In this document: positions 16,085-28,100 of the stretch, piece by piece
Position numbering within the stretch: the stretch's first letter is position 1
Layout of the letters: each line of letters starts with the position of its first letter
NCBI GenBank assembly: GCA_015068085.1
Contig: SVLF01000020.1
Location: 1-43,034, forward strand
Direction of reading: 5' to 3'
Length of the DNA stretch: 43,034 nucleotides
Source: Oscillospiraceae bacterium
Lineage (GTDB): Bacteria > Bacillota > Clostridia > Oscillospirales > JAAYXM01
The notes under the pieces: model-generated
The model's input: only the letters and a program-made list of their open reading frames with translations
Database searches by the model: none
What the model was told of the DNA's origin: nothing
Program-made: the position numbers and the translations under genes

Positions 16085-17665
16085 ATGAAAAAGAAATTGA
16101 TATCACTGGTTCTTGCAGCAATTATGATTCTTACCCTCGCAGCATGCACAGGTACCTCCGAGTCCGGCAACGATGTGTCGGACAACAATCAGACAAGCGG
16201 AGAAAAGCTTTTTGCGGAAGGAACAACGTTCAAGGTTTTAATCGACTCTCATGCAAGCTGGCCGTATGACGAAAACTGGCCGATGTGGAAGCTCTTTGAA
16301 GAAGCGACAGGCGCAAAGTTTGATGTTCTTGCCGTGCCGGCCGTTGATATGGCAACAAAGCTTCCGCTTATGATGACCGATCCTGATGACCTTCCGGATA
16401 TGATGTTCTTTATATCCGCAAAGCATTTTGCAGATATATACGGTCCTGACGGCGCATTCGCATCTGTTTCCGAAAACCTTGATAAGATGCCGAACTACAA
16501 GGCTTTCTGGGAATCTCTTCCTGAAGGCGAGCGTAATGACAATATGATTCTTCGCATAAGCGGTGACGGAAATATCTACGCTCCGCCGAACTATGGAGTT
16601 CAGACTGTAGGTAACACAAGAACGTGGATGTACCGCAAAGATATCTTTGAAAAGCATAACCTCAAGACTCCAGAAACAACAGACGAGCTTTACGAAACGG
16701 CAAAAAAGCTTAAAGAGCTTTACCCCGACAGCTATCCGCTCTCACTGAGATCAGGCTTCGGTAATATGAACCTGATGGGACCTATGTGGAAAGAGCATTT
16801 TGCCCTCAATCCGTATTTTGACTACAATGACAACAAATGGCATTACGGTATTGTTGAGCCGGAGGCTCGCGAAATGGTAGAGTTTTTCCGCAAGCTTTAT
16901 ACAGAAGAGCTCATCACTCCAAATTTCTTTACAATTCCGGCTTTAAGTTGGGAAGAGCTTGTCAACACAGACCGCGGATTTATGATGCTTGAATATCTTC
17001 TCCGCCTTGACCATTTCAATATACCTGCACGTGAGAAGAACCCGGAATACACATGGGCATCCATGATGCCGCCTAAGGCGACAAACGGCAAGGGAAAGAA
17101 TGAGATTGGAAATCAGTCTTATGAGCTTGCAGGTTATGTAGTATGCAATACCGGCGATGAAGAGATGATGGAAAACTCCTTTAAGCTTCTTGATTGGCTG
17201 TATTCTCCGGAAGGAATAGAGTTCCAGAGCTGGGGAAAAGAAGGTGTTACCTATGAAGAAGTTGACGGTGAAAAGAAATGGATTGTTGGTGAATTCGGAA
17301 GCCCGTACGCAGATCTCGGTATAGGCACTCCCGGTCTTTATCAGGTAGTTAAAACAGAAGCAAACGAAGCTCTTTATTCGGAAGAGCAGGGAATAAACGG
17401 TGAATTCTGCCGCAAGTTCCAGGCATCGCGAATCAATCCGTTCAACGTTCTCTCCTTCCCGGATGAGGTTGCAACAGAACGCGGAGATCTCTATACTTCC
17501 ATTAATCAGTATGTCGAGGAAATGGTAAGCAAGTTTATTATGGGTCTCGAACCGATGGAAAACTGGGATGAATTTGTTGATGAAGTCAACTCTATGGGTG
17601 TTGAGCGTCTTCTTGAGCTTTACACCGAACGCTATAACGATGTTCTCAAAAATATCGGATGGTGA
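16085..17665 (+). CDS. ABC transporter solute-binding lipoprotein (LplA-like)
   Basis: An extracellular carbohydrate-binding component of an ABC importer. The 526-aa precursor has a lipoprotein signal (MKKK, a hydrophobic core, then LAAC with Cys21) and a Ser/Asn/Gly-rich spacer before the binding fold. Features such as MMTDPDDLPDMMFF, GPMWKEHFALNP and LLDWLYSPEGIEFQSWGKEGVTY match the large oligosaccharide-binding proteins of this group. The ribosome site is AAAGGGA. No permease or ATPase gene is found in the window, so its partners must lie elsewhere. Its place between the ceramidase-like and fucosidase genes suggests an oligosaccharide ligand released by the locus. Confidence 0.93.
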   Translation: MKKKLISLVLAAIMILTLAACTGTSESGNDVSDNNQTSGEKLFAEGTTFKVLIDSHASWPYDENWPMWKLFEEATGAKFDVLAVPAVDMATKLPLMMTDPDDLPDMMFFISAKHFADIYGPDGAFASVSENLDKMPNYKAFWESLPEGERNDNMILRISGDGNIYAPPNYGVQTVGNTRTWMYRKDIFEKHNLKTPETTDELYETAKKLKELYPDSYPLSLRSGFGNMNLMGPMWKEHFALNPYFDYNDNKWHYGIVEPEAREMVEFFRKLYTEELITPNFFTIPALSWEELVNTDRGFMMLEYLLRLDHFNIPAREKNPEYTWASMMPPKATNGKGKNEIGNQSYELAGYVVCNTGDEEMMENSFKLLDWLYSPEGIEFQSWGKEGVTYEEVDGEKKWIVGEFGSPYADLGIGTPGLYQVVKTEANEALYSEEQGINGEFCRKFQASRINPFNVLSFPDEVATERGDLYTSINQYVEEMVSKFIMGLEPMENWDEFVDEVNSMGVERLLELYTERYNDVLKNIGW

Positions 17666-17728
17666 TTTGAGTGTGCCGAATTCATAAAGTGAACTGCCAA
17701 AACGGACAAAACATATGAGGTAAAATAT

Positions 17729-19057
17729 ATGTCAAGCTATGTAAGAAGGAAAACACCGGGGGATACAGAATGGTTTGTGCATGATCGTTTTGGAATGTTC
17801 ATTCATTTTGGTCTGTATTCAATGCCGGCACGGCATGAGTGGATAAAATCCTATGAAATGATTTCCGAAGAAAAATATGATACTTATTTTAATCACTTCA
17901 ATCCTGATTTGTTTGATGCACGTGAATGGGCAAAGGCGGCAAAACGCGCAGGAATGAAATATGCGGTGCTGACGACAAAGCATCATGAGGGTTTCTGCTT
18001 GTTTGATTCAGCGTTTACCGACTACAAAATCACAAACACGCCGTTCGGGCGCGACCTTGTGCGTGAGTATGTTGATGCATTCCGTGCGGAAGGACTGAAA
18101 ATAGGTTTTTACTATTCTCTTATAGACTGGCATCATCCGGAATTCACCATCGACAGATTTCATCCGCGGCGCAAAGATGCAGATGCATACGAACAAAGCA
18201 AGAATCGCGATATGAAAAAGTATGCCGAGTATATGAGAAATCAGGTTCGGGAGCTTCTCACAGGATACGGAAAGATTGATATTCTGTGGTTTGATTACTC
18301 ATATTCATGGTTGTCAAAAGAGCTTGATGAACCGTGGATGCGCGGCAAAGGCAAGGAGGACTGGGAGTCTGAAAAGCTGATAGCGCTTGCGCGTGAACTC
18401 CAGCCGGAGATTGTTATTGACAATCGTGCTGAGATCGAACAGGATTTGTGGACGCCGGAGCAGCATCAGGTTCTTGAATGGCAACGCCATGAAAAGACAG
18501 GAGAGCTTGTGACCTGGGAGGCTTGCCAGACGTTTTCAGGCTCGTGGGGATATCACCGAGACGAACACACATGGAAATCTCCGAAGCAGCTTATTGATAT
18601 GCTTGTCAATACGGTTTCCTGCGGCGGAAATCTGCTTATGAATGTCGGACCAACCTCTCGCGGACACTTCGATAAACGTGCGCTTGACGCTCTGAATGTA
18701 TACAGCGAATGGATGAAGTATAATTCACGTTCGATTTACGGCTGCACAATGGCAGAGCCTGAATTTACCGCTCCGCGCGGCACACGGCTTACGCAGTCTG
18801 AGGACGGCACACGGCTATATATTCATGTCGTCGAATATCCGTATGTATATCTTGAAATGCCGGATATGACAGGAAAGATAGAATATGCGCAGTTTCTGCA
18901 CGACGGAAGTGAAATTCTCTTTACAGAGGGATATCTTGCGCAGGTGGGGGACGTAAAGGTTCCGAGAAACCCCGATACCGTGGTGTTTATGCTTCCGGAA
19001 ATTAAGCCTGATGTCATTGATCCTGTTATAGAAGTGATACTGAAAGAGAACAGATGA
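17729..19057 (+). CDS. Alpha-L-fucosidase, glycoside hydrolase family 29
   Basis: A retaining exo-fucosidase. The 442-aa protein shows the GH29 signature series: RFGMFIHFGLYS near residue 20, YAVLTTKHHEGFCLFDS near 78, IGFYYSLIDWHHP near 125 and the nucleophile motif DILWFDYS with Asp189. NVGPTSRGHFD lies further on. No signal peptide is present, so it acts inside the cell on imported oligosaccharides, which fits the binding lipoprotein encoded 63 bases upstream. The ribosome site is ATGAGGT. The general acid cannot be assigned by eye, and some family members act on related deoxysugars. Confidence 0.93.
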   Translation: MSSYVRRKTPGDTEWFVHDRFGMFIHFGLYSMPARHEWIKSYEMISEEKYDTYFNHFNPDLFDAREWAKAAKRAGMKYAVLTTKHHEGFCLFDSAFTDYKITNTPFGRDLVREYVDAFRAEGLKIGFYYSLIDWHHPEFTIDRFHPRRKDADAYEQSKNRDMKKYAEYMRNQVRELLTGYGKIDILWFDYSYSWLSKELDEPWMRGKGKEDWESEKLIALARELQPEIVIDNRAEIEQDLWTPEQHQVLEWQRHEKTGELVTWEACQTFSGSWGYHRDEHTWKSPKQLIDMLVNTVSCGGNLLMNVGPTSRGHFDKRALDALNVYSEWMKYNSRSIYGCTMAEPEFTAPRGTRLTQSEDGTRLYIHVVEYPYVYLEMPDMTGKIEYAQFLHDGSEILFTEGYLAQVGDVKVPRNPDTVVFMLPEIKPDVIDPVIEVILKENR

Positions 19058-19064
19058 ATTGTAG

Positions 19065-19147
19065 GCAAATGACGATTTGCGTCTTAAAAATCATATATGA
19101 TCCGCGCAAAGGCATATGCCTTTGGTATTCCGGACCGGAATACCAAA
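19065..19147 (+). promoter_or_regulatory. Tandem palindromes in the leader of the giant gene
   Basis: Three inverted repeats lie in the 124-base gap after the fucosidase: GCAAAT/ATTTGC at 19065-19080, the perfect 16-base palindrome AAAGGCATATGCCTTT at 19108-19123, and a 13-bp inverted repeat starting TTTGGTATTCCGG at 19121-19147. None has a T-run. They could set mRNA stability or translation of the 9.6-kb gene that follows. Confidence 0.5.
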
Positions 19148-19181
19148 ATCCTTAATGAAAAAATGAGGAGGAAAAAACAAA

Positions 19182-22100
19182 ATGAAAAAATTCTTGGCAA
19201 TCATTCTCGCAATAGCTATGTGCATAACTTTATTCCCTGCTGCGTATGCAGAGGGTGGGTCCACAACAGATGCAGGTGGATATGAGTATGTATTCACAAG
19301 TGCTGCATATGGAGAAGAAACGGATATAGGTAGGGCTGCTCTCGCCGAAAAAGCACTGACTGACATATCCGCTTCTGCTTCTGCCCCATGGAGAGGTATA
19401 GGAACATACTATATCGATAATCTAAATTTGAAAAAAAGTGCTCTTGAGTTTAACGCGACCAGCAATCGTATAGCAACTACGCGTGTTATTTTTGAGGTTT
19501 CAGTCCCGGATGGAGGAAAATATATTCCAAAGCTTACCTATACAGCAAAGGAAACTTCTCCGATTGTCGATGTTTACCTTGGCGAGAAACCGGATAATGA
19601 TACAGTATTTACTTTTGCCGATACTGATTGGAATACATATAATTATGTACAGAATGTTCTGACAGCAGACGAAAAGCTCGGCACTATTGACATGTATCCT
19701 TCTGACGGTGTTGAGGGAACAAAAACCGCAACTTTCGGTGAAAGAACACTCTCAGCAGGCTCGTACTATCTGTGCTTTTATGTTTCAGGGGAAAACAGCC
19801 CTGAGCTCACTACAGACAACACAACTACTTTTGAAGTTTATCTCGAAAGTTTTGAACTTGAGCTTGTTCCCGAAGATAACCTTTTATCTCTTGAGCTTTC
19901 GTCAACCTCGAACTCTGTTAAGGTGAACGAAACCGTAGCCCTTACCGCAACTGCGACGTATTCTTTAAGCGGAGAAAAGGCGTTGAGCGAAGGCGTTGAA
20001 TATGTAAGCTCTGATTCTGCTGTTGCAGAGGTATCAAGTGACGGCGTTATAACCGGTAAGAAACGCGGCACAGCAACAATCACCGCAACGGTTGAGGGGA
20101 CTGAAATATCTTCGTCGGTGGATATCACAGTCACATCAGCGCATGATTATGAGTATGACTTTGCTATTTCTTCGCTTTCCAAAAGTGACACAAGTTTTGG
20201 GTATTCAACACTTAAGACGAAAACTATGGATGACGTGATAACTGCAGTATCAGATCCATGGAAGTGGGCAGGCTTTACATATACACACAATCTTTACAGC
20301 AACGCGGCAGGTATTCAAATGAACATTGCTAAAAATCGGGCGAGCGGAGCGTCTTTTGTTGTGCTGGAGCTTGATGTAAAGAATGGTGGAGAGTATGTGC
20401 CGAGTCTTGTTTATAAAACAGATGGCGGAGCACCAAAAGCTGATGTGTATCTTATAAAGAATGTTGACACGATAGACGACTTTAGTGTTGAAACTACAGG
20501 CGGTGAAGGTAATGCGGCAATAAGCCAGTATGTCGGGAAATGGCAAAATGGTGAGGTTGGCGGATATCAGCTTGCTGATGATGCTGTGTTCTCTGCAACA
20601 GAGGAAACTACAGTTACATTCGATGAGTGCACCCTTGATTCGGACAGCACATATTATCTGATCTTTAATTTCGTGGGCTATGAAGGCGAAGTTACAGACT
20701 ACATTTATTATTACGCAAAAAACTTTACACTGACCGATCCTGATTATATTGTTGCAGATGAGCTTGAATCCATTGAGCTTTCGTCCAATGCAACAACGAT
20801 CGTTGTCGGTAGCGAAATGACGCTTTCTGCAAACGGAATATATACAGTCAGCGGTAAAAAGCCTTTAACGGAAGGTATTGAATATACAAGCTCTGATGAA
20901 GATATTGCAACGGTATCCGCTGGCGGAAGAGTCAAAGGTATTGCAAAAGGAACAGCAAGAATAACGGCAACGCTTTCCGGGACAGATATGTCGGCGTATA
21001 TAGATGTGACCGTTACAGAAAAACCCCGCGCAACCCGTGAGTATAAGTATATGTTTGACAGAAATGCTTATGGCACAACGGCCTCCAATGTATCATGGAC
21101 ACAGCTTGCTGAAAAGACTACGGATGATGTTGTGAACGGCGATGCATGGCGCGGTGCAGGAACATTTTACATAAATAATCTGTATGCAAATGATGAAGGC
21201 TTGTATCTCAATGCCGGAAGCGGCCGTGCAGACAGTGGTGTAGCATATCTTGCCTTTGAATTTGAACTCAATGAGGCCGGTACATTCATACCGATTATAA
21301 GCTATAATGCAGCGCCGAGTGCGCCGATTGTGGATATTTATCTTGTTAAAAAAGCAGAGAATACACCTGCGTTTATATTCACTTCCAACACAACTGGAAG
21401 CATAAATCTGCATAATTATGTAATCGGGCTTGACGATGGGTATAAGCTTGCAAATCTTGATATGTTTGCGGAAACGAAGACTGAGAAAAAACTGATTTTG
21501 CCGGAACGCGAAATTTTGGAAAAAGGAACATATTATCTTATTTTCAGAACAGTAGGAAAAAATAAAAACTTCATTGCGGCGAGCTCCAACCTTTTGGAAA
21601 TGACGATACGTTCTTTCAGCATGAAGCCTCCTGCCGGAGATTTTGACAAAATTACGCTTTCTGTTGATAATCTTATAAATGAAAGTGACCCGATGCCGAA
21701 TATGACGCAGCGTCAGCTTGAGTATAAGCTCTATGACGATGTAGGGATTGAAATTGATGAAATTGATACAGAAAAGCTTTCTGTTACGTTTTCTTCTGAC
21801 AATGAAAACATTGCCTCTGTTTCGGAAACCGGGCTTATTACGGCTGTAAGCAACGGAGAAGTGACGCTGAGAGCCGATGTAACATATGACGGGATAACGA
21901 GAAGTGCAAGGTTTAATCTCGTTGTTGAGCCGGCCGGAAGAAATCTTATGGAAGGCTTGAATGCAGATTTTGAAGCCGACGAATGGGTGTGGGATACTGC
22001 AAACGAGACAAATACAGAAGCCGGGAAGCAGCTTCAACGCACAACAATCGGCGTTATGGAAAAGGACGGCAACGCAGATAACAGGGCACTTGCAGTAAGT

Positions 22101-25100
22101 TTTGACCCGGAATACACGGGAATGAGCGGACCTCCGTCAATTTCCCTTAAAAATGATGGACACCGTGTTGCGGTTGTGCCCGGAAAGCTTTATCAGCTTA
22201 CATTCAAGGTTAAGGATGATTCCGTCTGGGCGGATAATGCCTCTCATCTGAGTATGCTTTTCGACATCTATTCATACATTAATCCTACGGGTACATCGTC
22301 GAGTGCTCTTGCTCTTGCAAACAACAGAAATATGAATTATGCGCTTTCCGATGCATGCAAAGAAAATCATGGGAAGTGGGTAGAGGTTTCGGTCCCTGTT
22401 GCCGCTCCGTTTGAGCACGAACAGGACATCATCTATATCACTCCGAGACTTGACTTCAGAACGGCTACCGACGACAAAGGAAAGGCAGGCTTTGGCGGGA
22501 CTATTTGGATTGATGATTTCGAGCTTCGCGAGGTGGGATACGCAGGCGTTGAGGTTGAGGTGACAGGCGCGCTTGATTCAGGCACGCAATCCGATGTGAC
22601 AATCATCACAAAACCGTATACAACCCTTGGAAGCTATATTTCCATCGGCTCCGAATGGTCACCTGACCGCTTTTTGAAGGTTTCGTCGGGCAACGAATAT
22701 GTTGTAGGAAGCATCGGGGATACAGCGCGCACACAAACTGTTACGAGTAGTGGTATGTTCTTTATGAACACTGCGGCGAAGACGAACGGAATGAACGGAA
22801 ACACCGATATTACTTCGAGCATGACAATTCACGGAATAACGAGGACGGGAACGACTACGGTGACCACCTCGAGGTTTGCGCTCGGATTGCTGTATGCTGA
22901 GGCTAAGGCGAGCTCTCCGACGATTGCGGCGGGAGATAAAACAGCGGTGACCCCGACAGGTTATCTTTCCGACGGCACGGTTGCCGATTTAAACAATGCA
23001 ACTATATTCTATCAAACCTCGACTCCTGATATCGTGTCTGTGGACAAAACAACGGGAGAAGTCATTGGACTCCGTGCAGGGACAGGTAAGATTAACGTAA
23101 GTGTTAATCTGGATGGCAGAATTGCGTCTGATGTTGTTGAGATTAAGGTAACAGACTCTACACCGATTGTCACGGCAACTCTTTGCGGTCCCGATACCGT
23201 TGGGTACCTTCGCGACGAACAGCTGACGATAACCGGTGTAACCGAAGGTGGGTATGCTGCAGATATTAGTGCTTCTGATGTCCGGTGGGTAATATCAAAC
23301 GAAGCGGCTGTGTCTGTTGATAAAAAATACCTTGTTTTCGGTAAGACTTTAGGTGAAACGGCAAAGGTTAAAGCGTTTGTTACTCTCAACGGAGCAACGG
23401 TCGAGACGAATGAAATAACGGTAAAGGTTACCAAAACCGATTTGCGCGATCACTTGATAGATTTCAGAAAAGCAACTGTTTCAAGACCGAAGGATGCAAC
23501 TCTTAAAAGCGACGGCTGGCAGCTTAATCTCGCCGAATCAGCTGCACCGGTAGCAAGCGCAAGATTGAGTACGGACGGAATGCCGATAGAAACATCGGCG
23601 GTGGGACAGAAGGTTGTGCTTGATGTTGATATTCCGTATACCGGCGTCTATCAGATAATTCTGACAGGATATCTCAATAACTATAACACACCGCTTGCAG
23701 ATGTTTACCTTGACGGAATTTATGTCGGAGACTATGTGTTCTACGAAGAAGGAAGAAATTCTGCAACAGAGCCGGAACGTATGAGAACGCTGAGCCTTGA
23801 AAGCGGAAAGCACACCTTTACGTTAATCCCTGTTGAAACGGGGAAAAACAATGAAAATATGATTCTTCAGGAAATCCGATTTAAAGCACGTGAAGAAATG
23901 CCGGAGATAAAGGCTGTTATGGCGGCGCGTAATGAATATGCCGTTGAAATGGAAAGCACGGCAAAGATAGCGGCAGAGGTTCTTACAAGCGATGGCAATT
24001 TCTATAACGGAAGCCCGATGCTTAGCGGGAAGAATGATCCGATTATAACAGTAAGCTATACGAGCCACGATACAAGCATTGCAACGGTCAATGCAGATGG
24101 TACGATAAATGCTGTAAAACCGGGTAAAACAAAAATCACGGTTGTTGCAACAGATGGAAGCACATCTGCAGAAACCACGGTGGATGTTGTTGTGTACGAA
24201 AAAGGCGGAACATTTGCAGGAGAGTTTTCGAAAGCGGAAATAGTTTCCGACAGCTTTGTTATGAGCTTGAAAACTGAAGGGATAAAGCTTTCTGTTAAAG
24301 GCTTTGACGATGCTGGAAACGTCCTTGACCTCAGCGATGCAACAATTTCTTGGGAAAGCTCGGATGAGAGCATTGCAACGGTTGATGCCACGGGAAAGGT
24401 TACCCCTGTTTCTATAGGGACGGCCGATATAACGGCAACTGTCACGCTCGGTGATATCACGGTTACTGGAACGAGAACCGTATCCGTCCGTGCCGGAAAA
24501 ACGGGAAGAACATATTACACGGATGAAATGGTCGCTGCTGCCCGTGAGAACGCAAAAAAATATAGCTGGGCAAAGAATACAGTAAAATCAACCGTTGCCA
24601 GAGCGGATAAATATCTCGGAAATCTTGATATGCTGTATGAGATGATTCCGGGAGAAGGTATTCCGCGCTCAACCACTGTAGGTTACAGAAATGATCCCGA
24701 CCGCTTTTATTGCAAGTATTGCGGTGAAGACCTGTATACAAAGCATGGTATGTATCCGTGGGTTACTAATGTCCTGCAAAGACCGTGGAAGGTGCAGTGT
24801 CCGGATTGCAAGCGCTTATTCCCGACTAATGATTTCGAGAAGCTTTATGAGCTTGGACGTGATGAGCACGGCGTATATAACGAAGCGCTTGCACTCGAGC
24901 GAAACGCAGAGCTTGTTGCAAATGGTGAAAAAGGATATGCAGTAAACGTGTTGTACCCGGAAATCGGTACGGAAAATCACCCTGACACAGTGAGGTTTTC
25001 ATCATGGGAAACAACTGAGGGGTGGGGCGTCGATACCGGTAAGGGCTATGATACCGGGAGAATCTGCTCGAACGGAGTAAAAGAAGTGCATACATACCTT

Positions 25101-28100
25101 GCCTATATTATGCATTGCGGCATTTGGTATAACGTTATGGGTAATGGAGCAAAGGGAGAATTGCACAGCGCAGTGAAAGACCTTTCCCAGGCTTATCTTT
25201 ATACCGGAGATGAGAAATACGGACGAGCGGGGGCTATACTCATTGACAGAATAGCCGATGTTTATCCGGGGTATAATCTCCGCCTTTATTCGCTTGATTA
25301 TGCAAATTCCGACGGCGGTGCAAAGCGAGGAAAGGTTCTCGGAAGTATATGGGAAATCGGAATTCAGCACGACTTTTCTGCTGCGTATGATGCTGTTTTC
25401 CCGATGTATGATGATCCGCAGGTGATTTCTTATTTAAGAGAAAAGGCTGGAAAATTTAACCTTGATAATGATAAGTCTGACCCTGAAAAAATCCGCACGA
25501 ACATAGAAACCGGGCTCTTGCGTGAGATCTACGAAACCGTTTGTACCGGTGATAGTCATGGTAATTTCGGTATGCACCAGTCTGCGCTGGCGGCTGCTGC
25601 CGTAACCCTTGATACACAGCCTGAAACGAATGAGATGATAGACTGGATATTCAGATACAGCGAGCTTACCTCTACAAGCAATACAGGCGGTGAAGTGAAC
25701 CAGAGACTAATCAACGAAGTCAGCCGCGACGGACAAGGAACGGAGTCATCTCCGACGTATAATCGAGGCTGGATAAACAACCTGACGGATGCCGCCGCAA
25801 TTCTTGCAAGATATCCGGAATATGACGGAATGGATATATACGGAAATCCGAAGTATATCGGAATGCTTCAATCTTATCCGTATATGACGATTCTCCGCCG
25901 CGGTGTTCCTCAAATCGGTGACAGTGGAAGCTATGCGGGCTATGGACTGCTTCCTGATGATGACCAGATTATGGTTGACGGATTTAAGTATACGCGTGAG
26001 AAAAATCCGGAAGCAGCAAAAGAGATAGCTCAGCATATGTATTTTGTAAAGGACGGTAATCTTGACGGTATCCATTATGATATATGGACAAGAAATCCGG
26101 AAAGCATTGCGGATGAAGTGGAAGAGATAATAGATACATATGGCGAATGGGATTATGATAAGAGCACCGCGCTTACGGGATACGGCCTTAATATTCTTCG
26201 TGGCGGAACCCTTTATGAGTCAAACGGAACGGACGTTATGCGTGACACTCAGCGAGATTTCTGGATTTACTACGGCGGTGCAAAGTCTCACAGAAAGAAT
26301 GACACACTTACTCTCGGTGTTGATGCGTATGGCATTAGCATAAGCTCGGGACTTGGGTATCCGGAGGATACGGGTTCTGATCCAAACAGAGTGCAGTGGC
26401 AGAATGCAACGCTTTCTCACAACACTGTTGTGGTAAATGAGCAGAATCTTAATCGAAGTGCATACACTCCCAAAACGCTTCATTTCGATGCGAAAAAGGA
26501 TTCCCGCGTGAAACTGATGGATATTGACGTTCCGGGAGCATATACTGCAACCGACGAATACAGAAGAACGGTTGTTATGATAGACTATGATGATGAAATA
26601 TCTTATGGTATTGATTTCTTCAGAGTACTGGGTGGAGATGATCATTTATACTCGTTCCATGTATCGTCTCAGGATAATCCATTACACTCCGATAACCTTA
26701 ACTTTAATCATCAGGAAACCGGAACGTATGCGGGAATAGATGTGCCTTATGGAAAGGACCCGTATACGACAACATCAGCATATACAATTCTTAAATATCC
26801 GAACGGTTACACATGGCTCGATGATATCCATCGTGCTGATAAGCCGGAGAACTCCGAATTCTGGTTGGATTATAAAATTACCGATTTCAGGAAGCTCTCC
26901 AGAAACGGTAAGATGGATGTTCGCCTCAGAATGACCATGGTAAACGACTGGATAGCAGACGAGGTTACCCTTGCTAACGGTATGCCACCGAGAACGAAGG
27001 AAACTCTTGCCGTGTTGGATCACATTGAATATATGCTTGTGCGCCGTAAAGGGCGTGATCTTGATACTCTTTTCACTACGGTTATTGAGCCATATAACGG
27101 TAGTCGGTATATCAAGCATATTGAAGGTATCCCTGTAACGGTTGTAGAAGGCACTCCTGATAAAAATGACAGTGTCAAGGCACTCAAAGTGGAGCTTATC
27201 GACGGAAGATGCGACTATATCGTATATGCACAGAATAATGCAGTGACATATAATGTTGGCGATGTGTTCAGATTCCGCGGATTTGTCGGAGTGTGGACAG
27301 TTGCCGAAAACGGAGAGAATATTTACAGTTATGTAAGCGACGGCGAGATAATAGGAAACGATTCATATATCCGTGAAGGGCTTGATTCGAAGCTTGAAGG
27401 AACTGTTGTTGATTTCCAAAGAGAGCTTTCATTCGATAACTGGGTAGAGGTTGAATTTGACCGCGAAGTAACTCCCGAAGAAGCAGATTCGCTTGCTGAC
27501 AGACTGGTGAACTTTGAGCACAAGGGCGTAGGGAACGCTTCCTTTATAATTAAAGGAGTTACGATGACAAGTGCAACACGCGGCATCATAGACTTCGGGG
27601 GCATAACGCTTATCAACTCTTACGTAGATGCTAAAAACGAAGAATTGGGATACAAGTATGATGTTGATGTGGGCAAGACGTTTGAAATTCCGCTTTCATA
27701 CGAGGAAAATGCTGCGCCTGTCTTCGATGAAGTGAGCGAAAATTTCAGCACTTCTGCCGGAAGCTCAATTTCCGTTAAGGTAAATGCAACTGCAGAGAAC
27801 AACGGAGAGGTAACGTATTCTGCACGAACACTCCCCAGAGGAGCAAGCTTTAATGCTGAAACAGGAATGTTCTCATGGAAACCTGATGCATCGCAGATAG
27901 GAGAAAGCCTTGTGGCAATTGACGCGGTGGATGAATATGGAAGAATAAGCACTCAGTTTTTCACCATAACAGTTTACGGTTCAACAACGTCAAAGCCGTC
28001 GGATGCGACGGAAAACACGGAAACCCCGTCAACCGGAAACGCAGGAAGCTCCGGTGGTGGAGGAGGCGGTGGCGGAGGTGCCGCACCGACCGACAAACCG

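Noticed and set aside
21093-22037. 314-codon minus-strand open frame inside the giant gene
   Set aside because: It is antisense to the well-supported multidomain protein, has no recognisable domain and no ribosome site; codon bias explains the openness.
28052-28084. Glycine-run region as a phase-variable repeat tract
   Set aside because: The nine glycine codons mix GGT, GGA and GGC, so there is no simple homopolymer or unit repeat prone to slippage.
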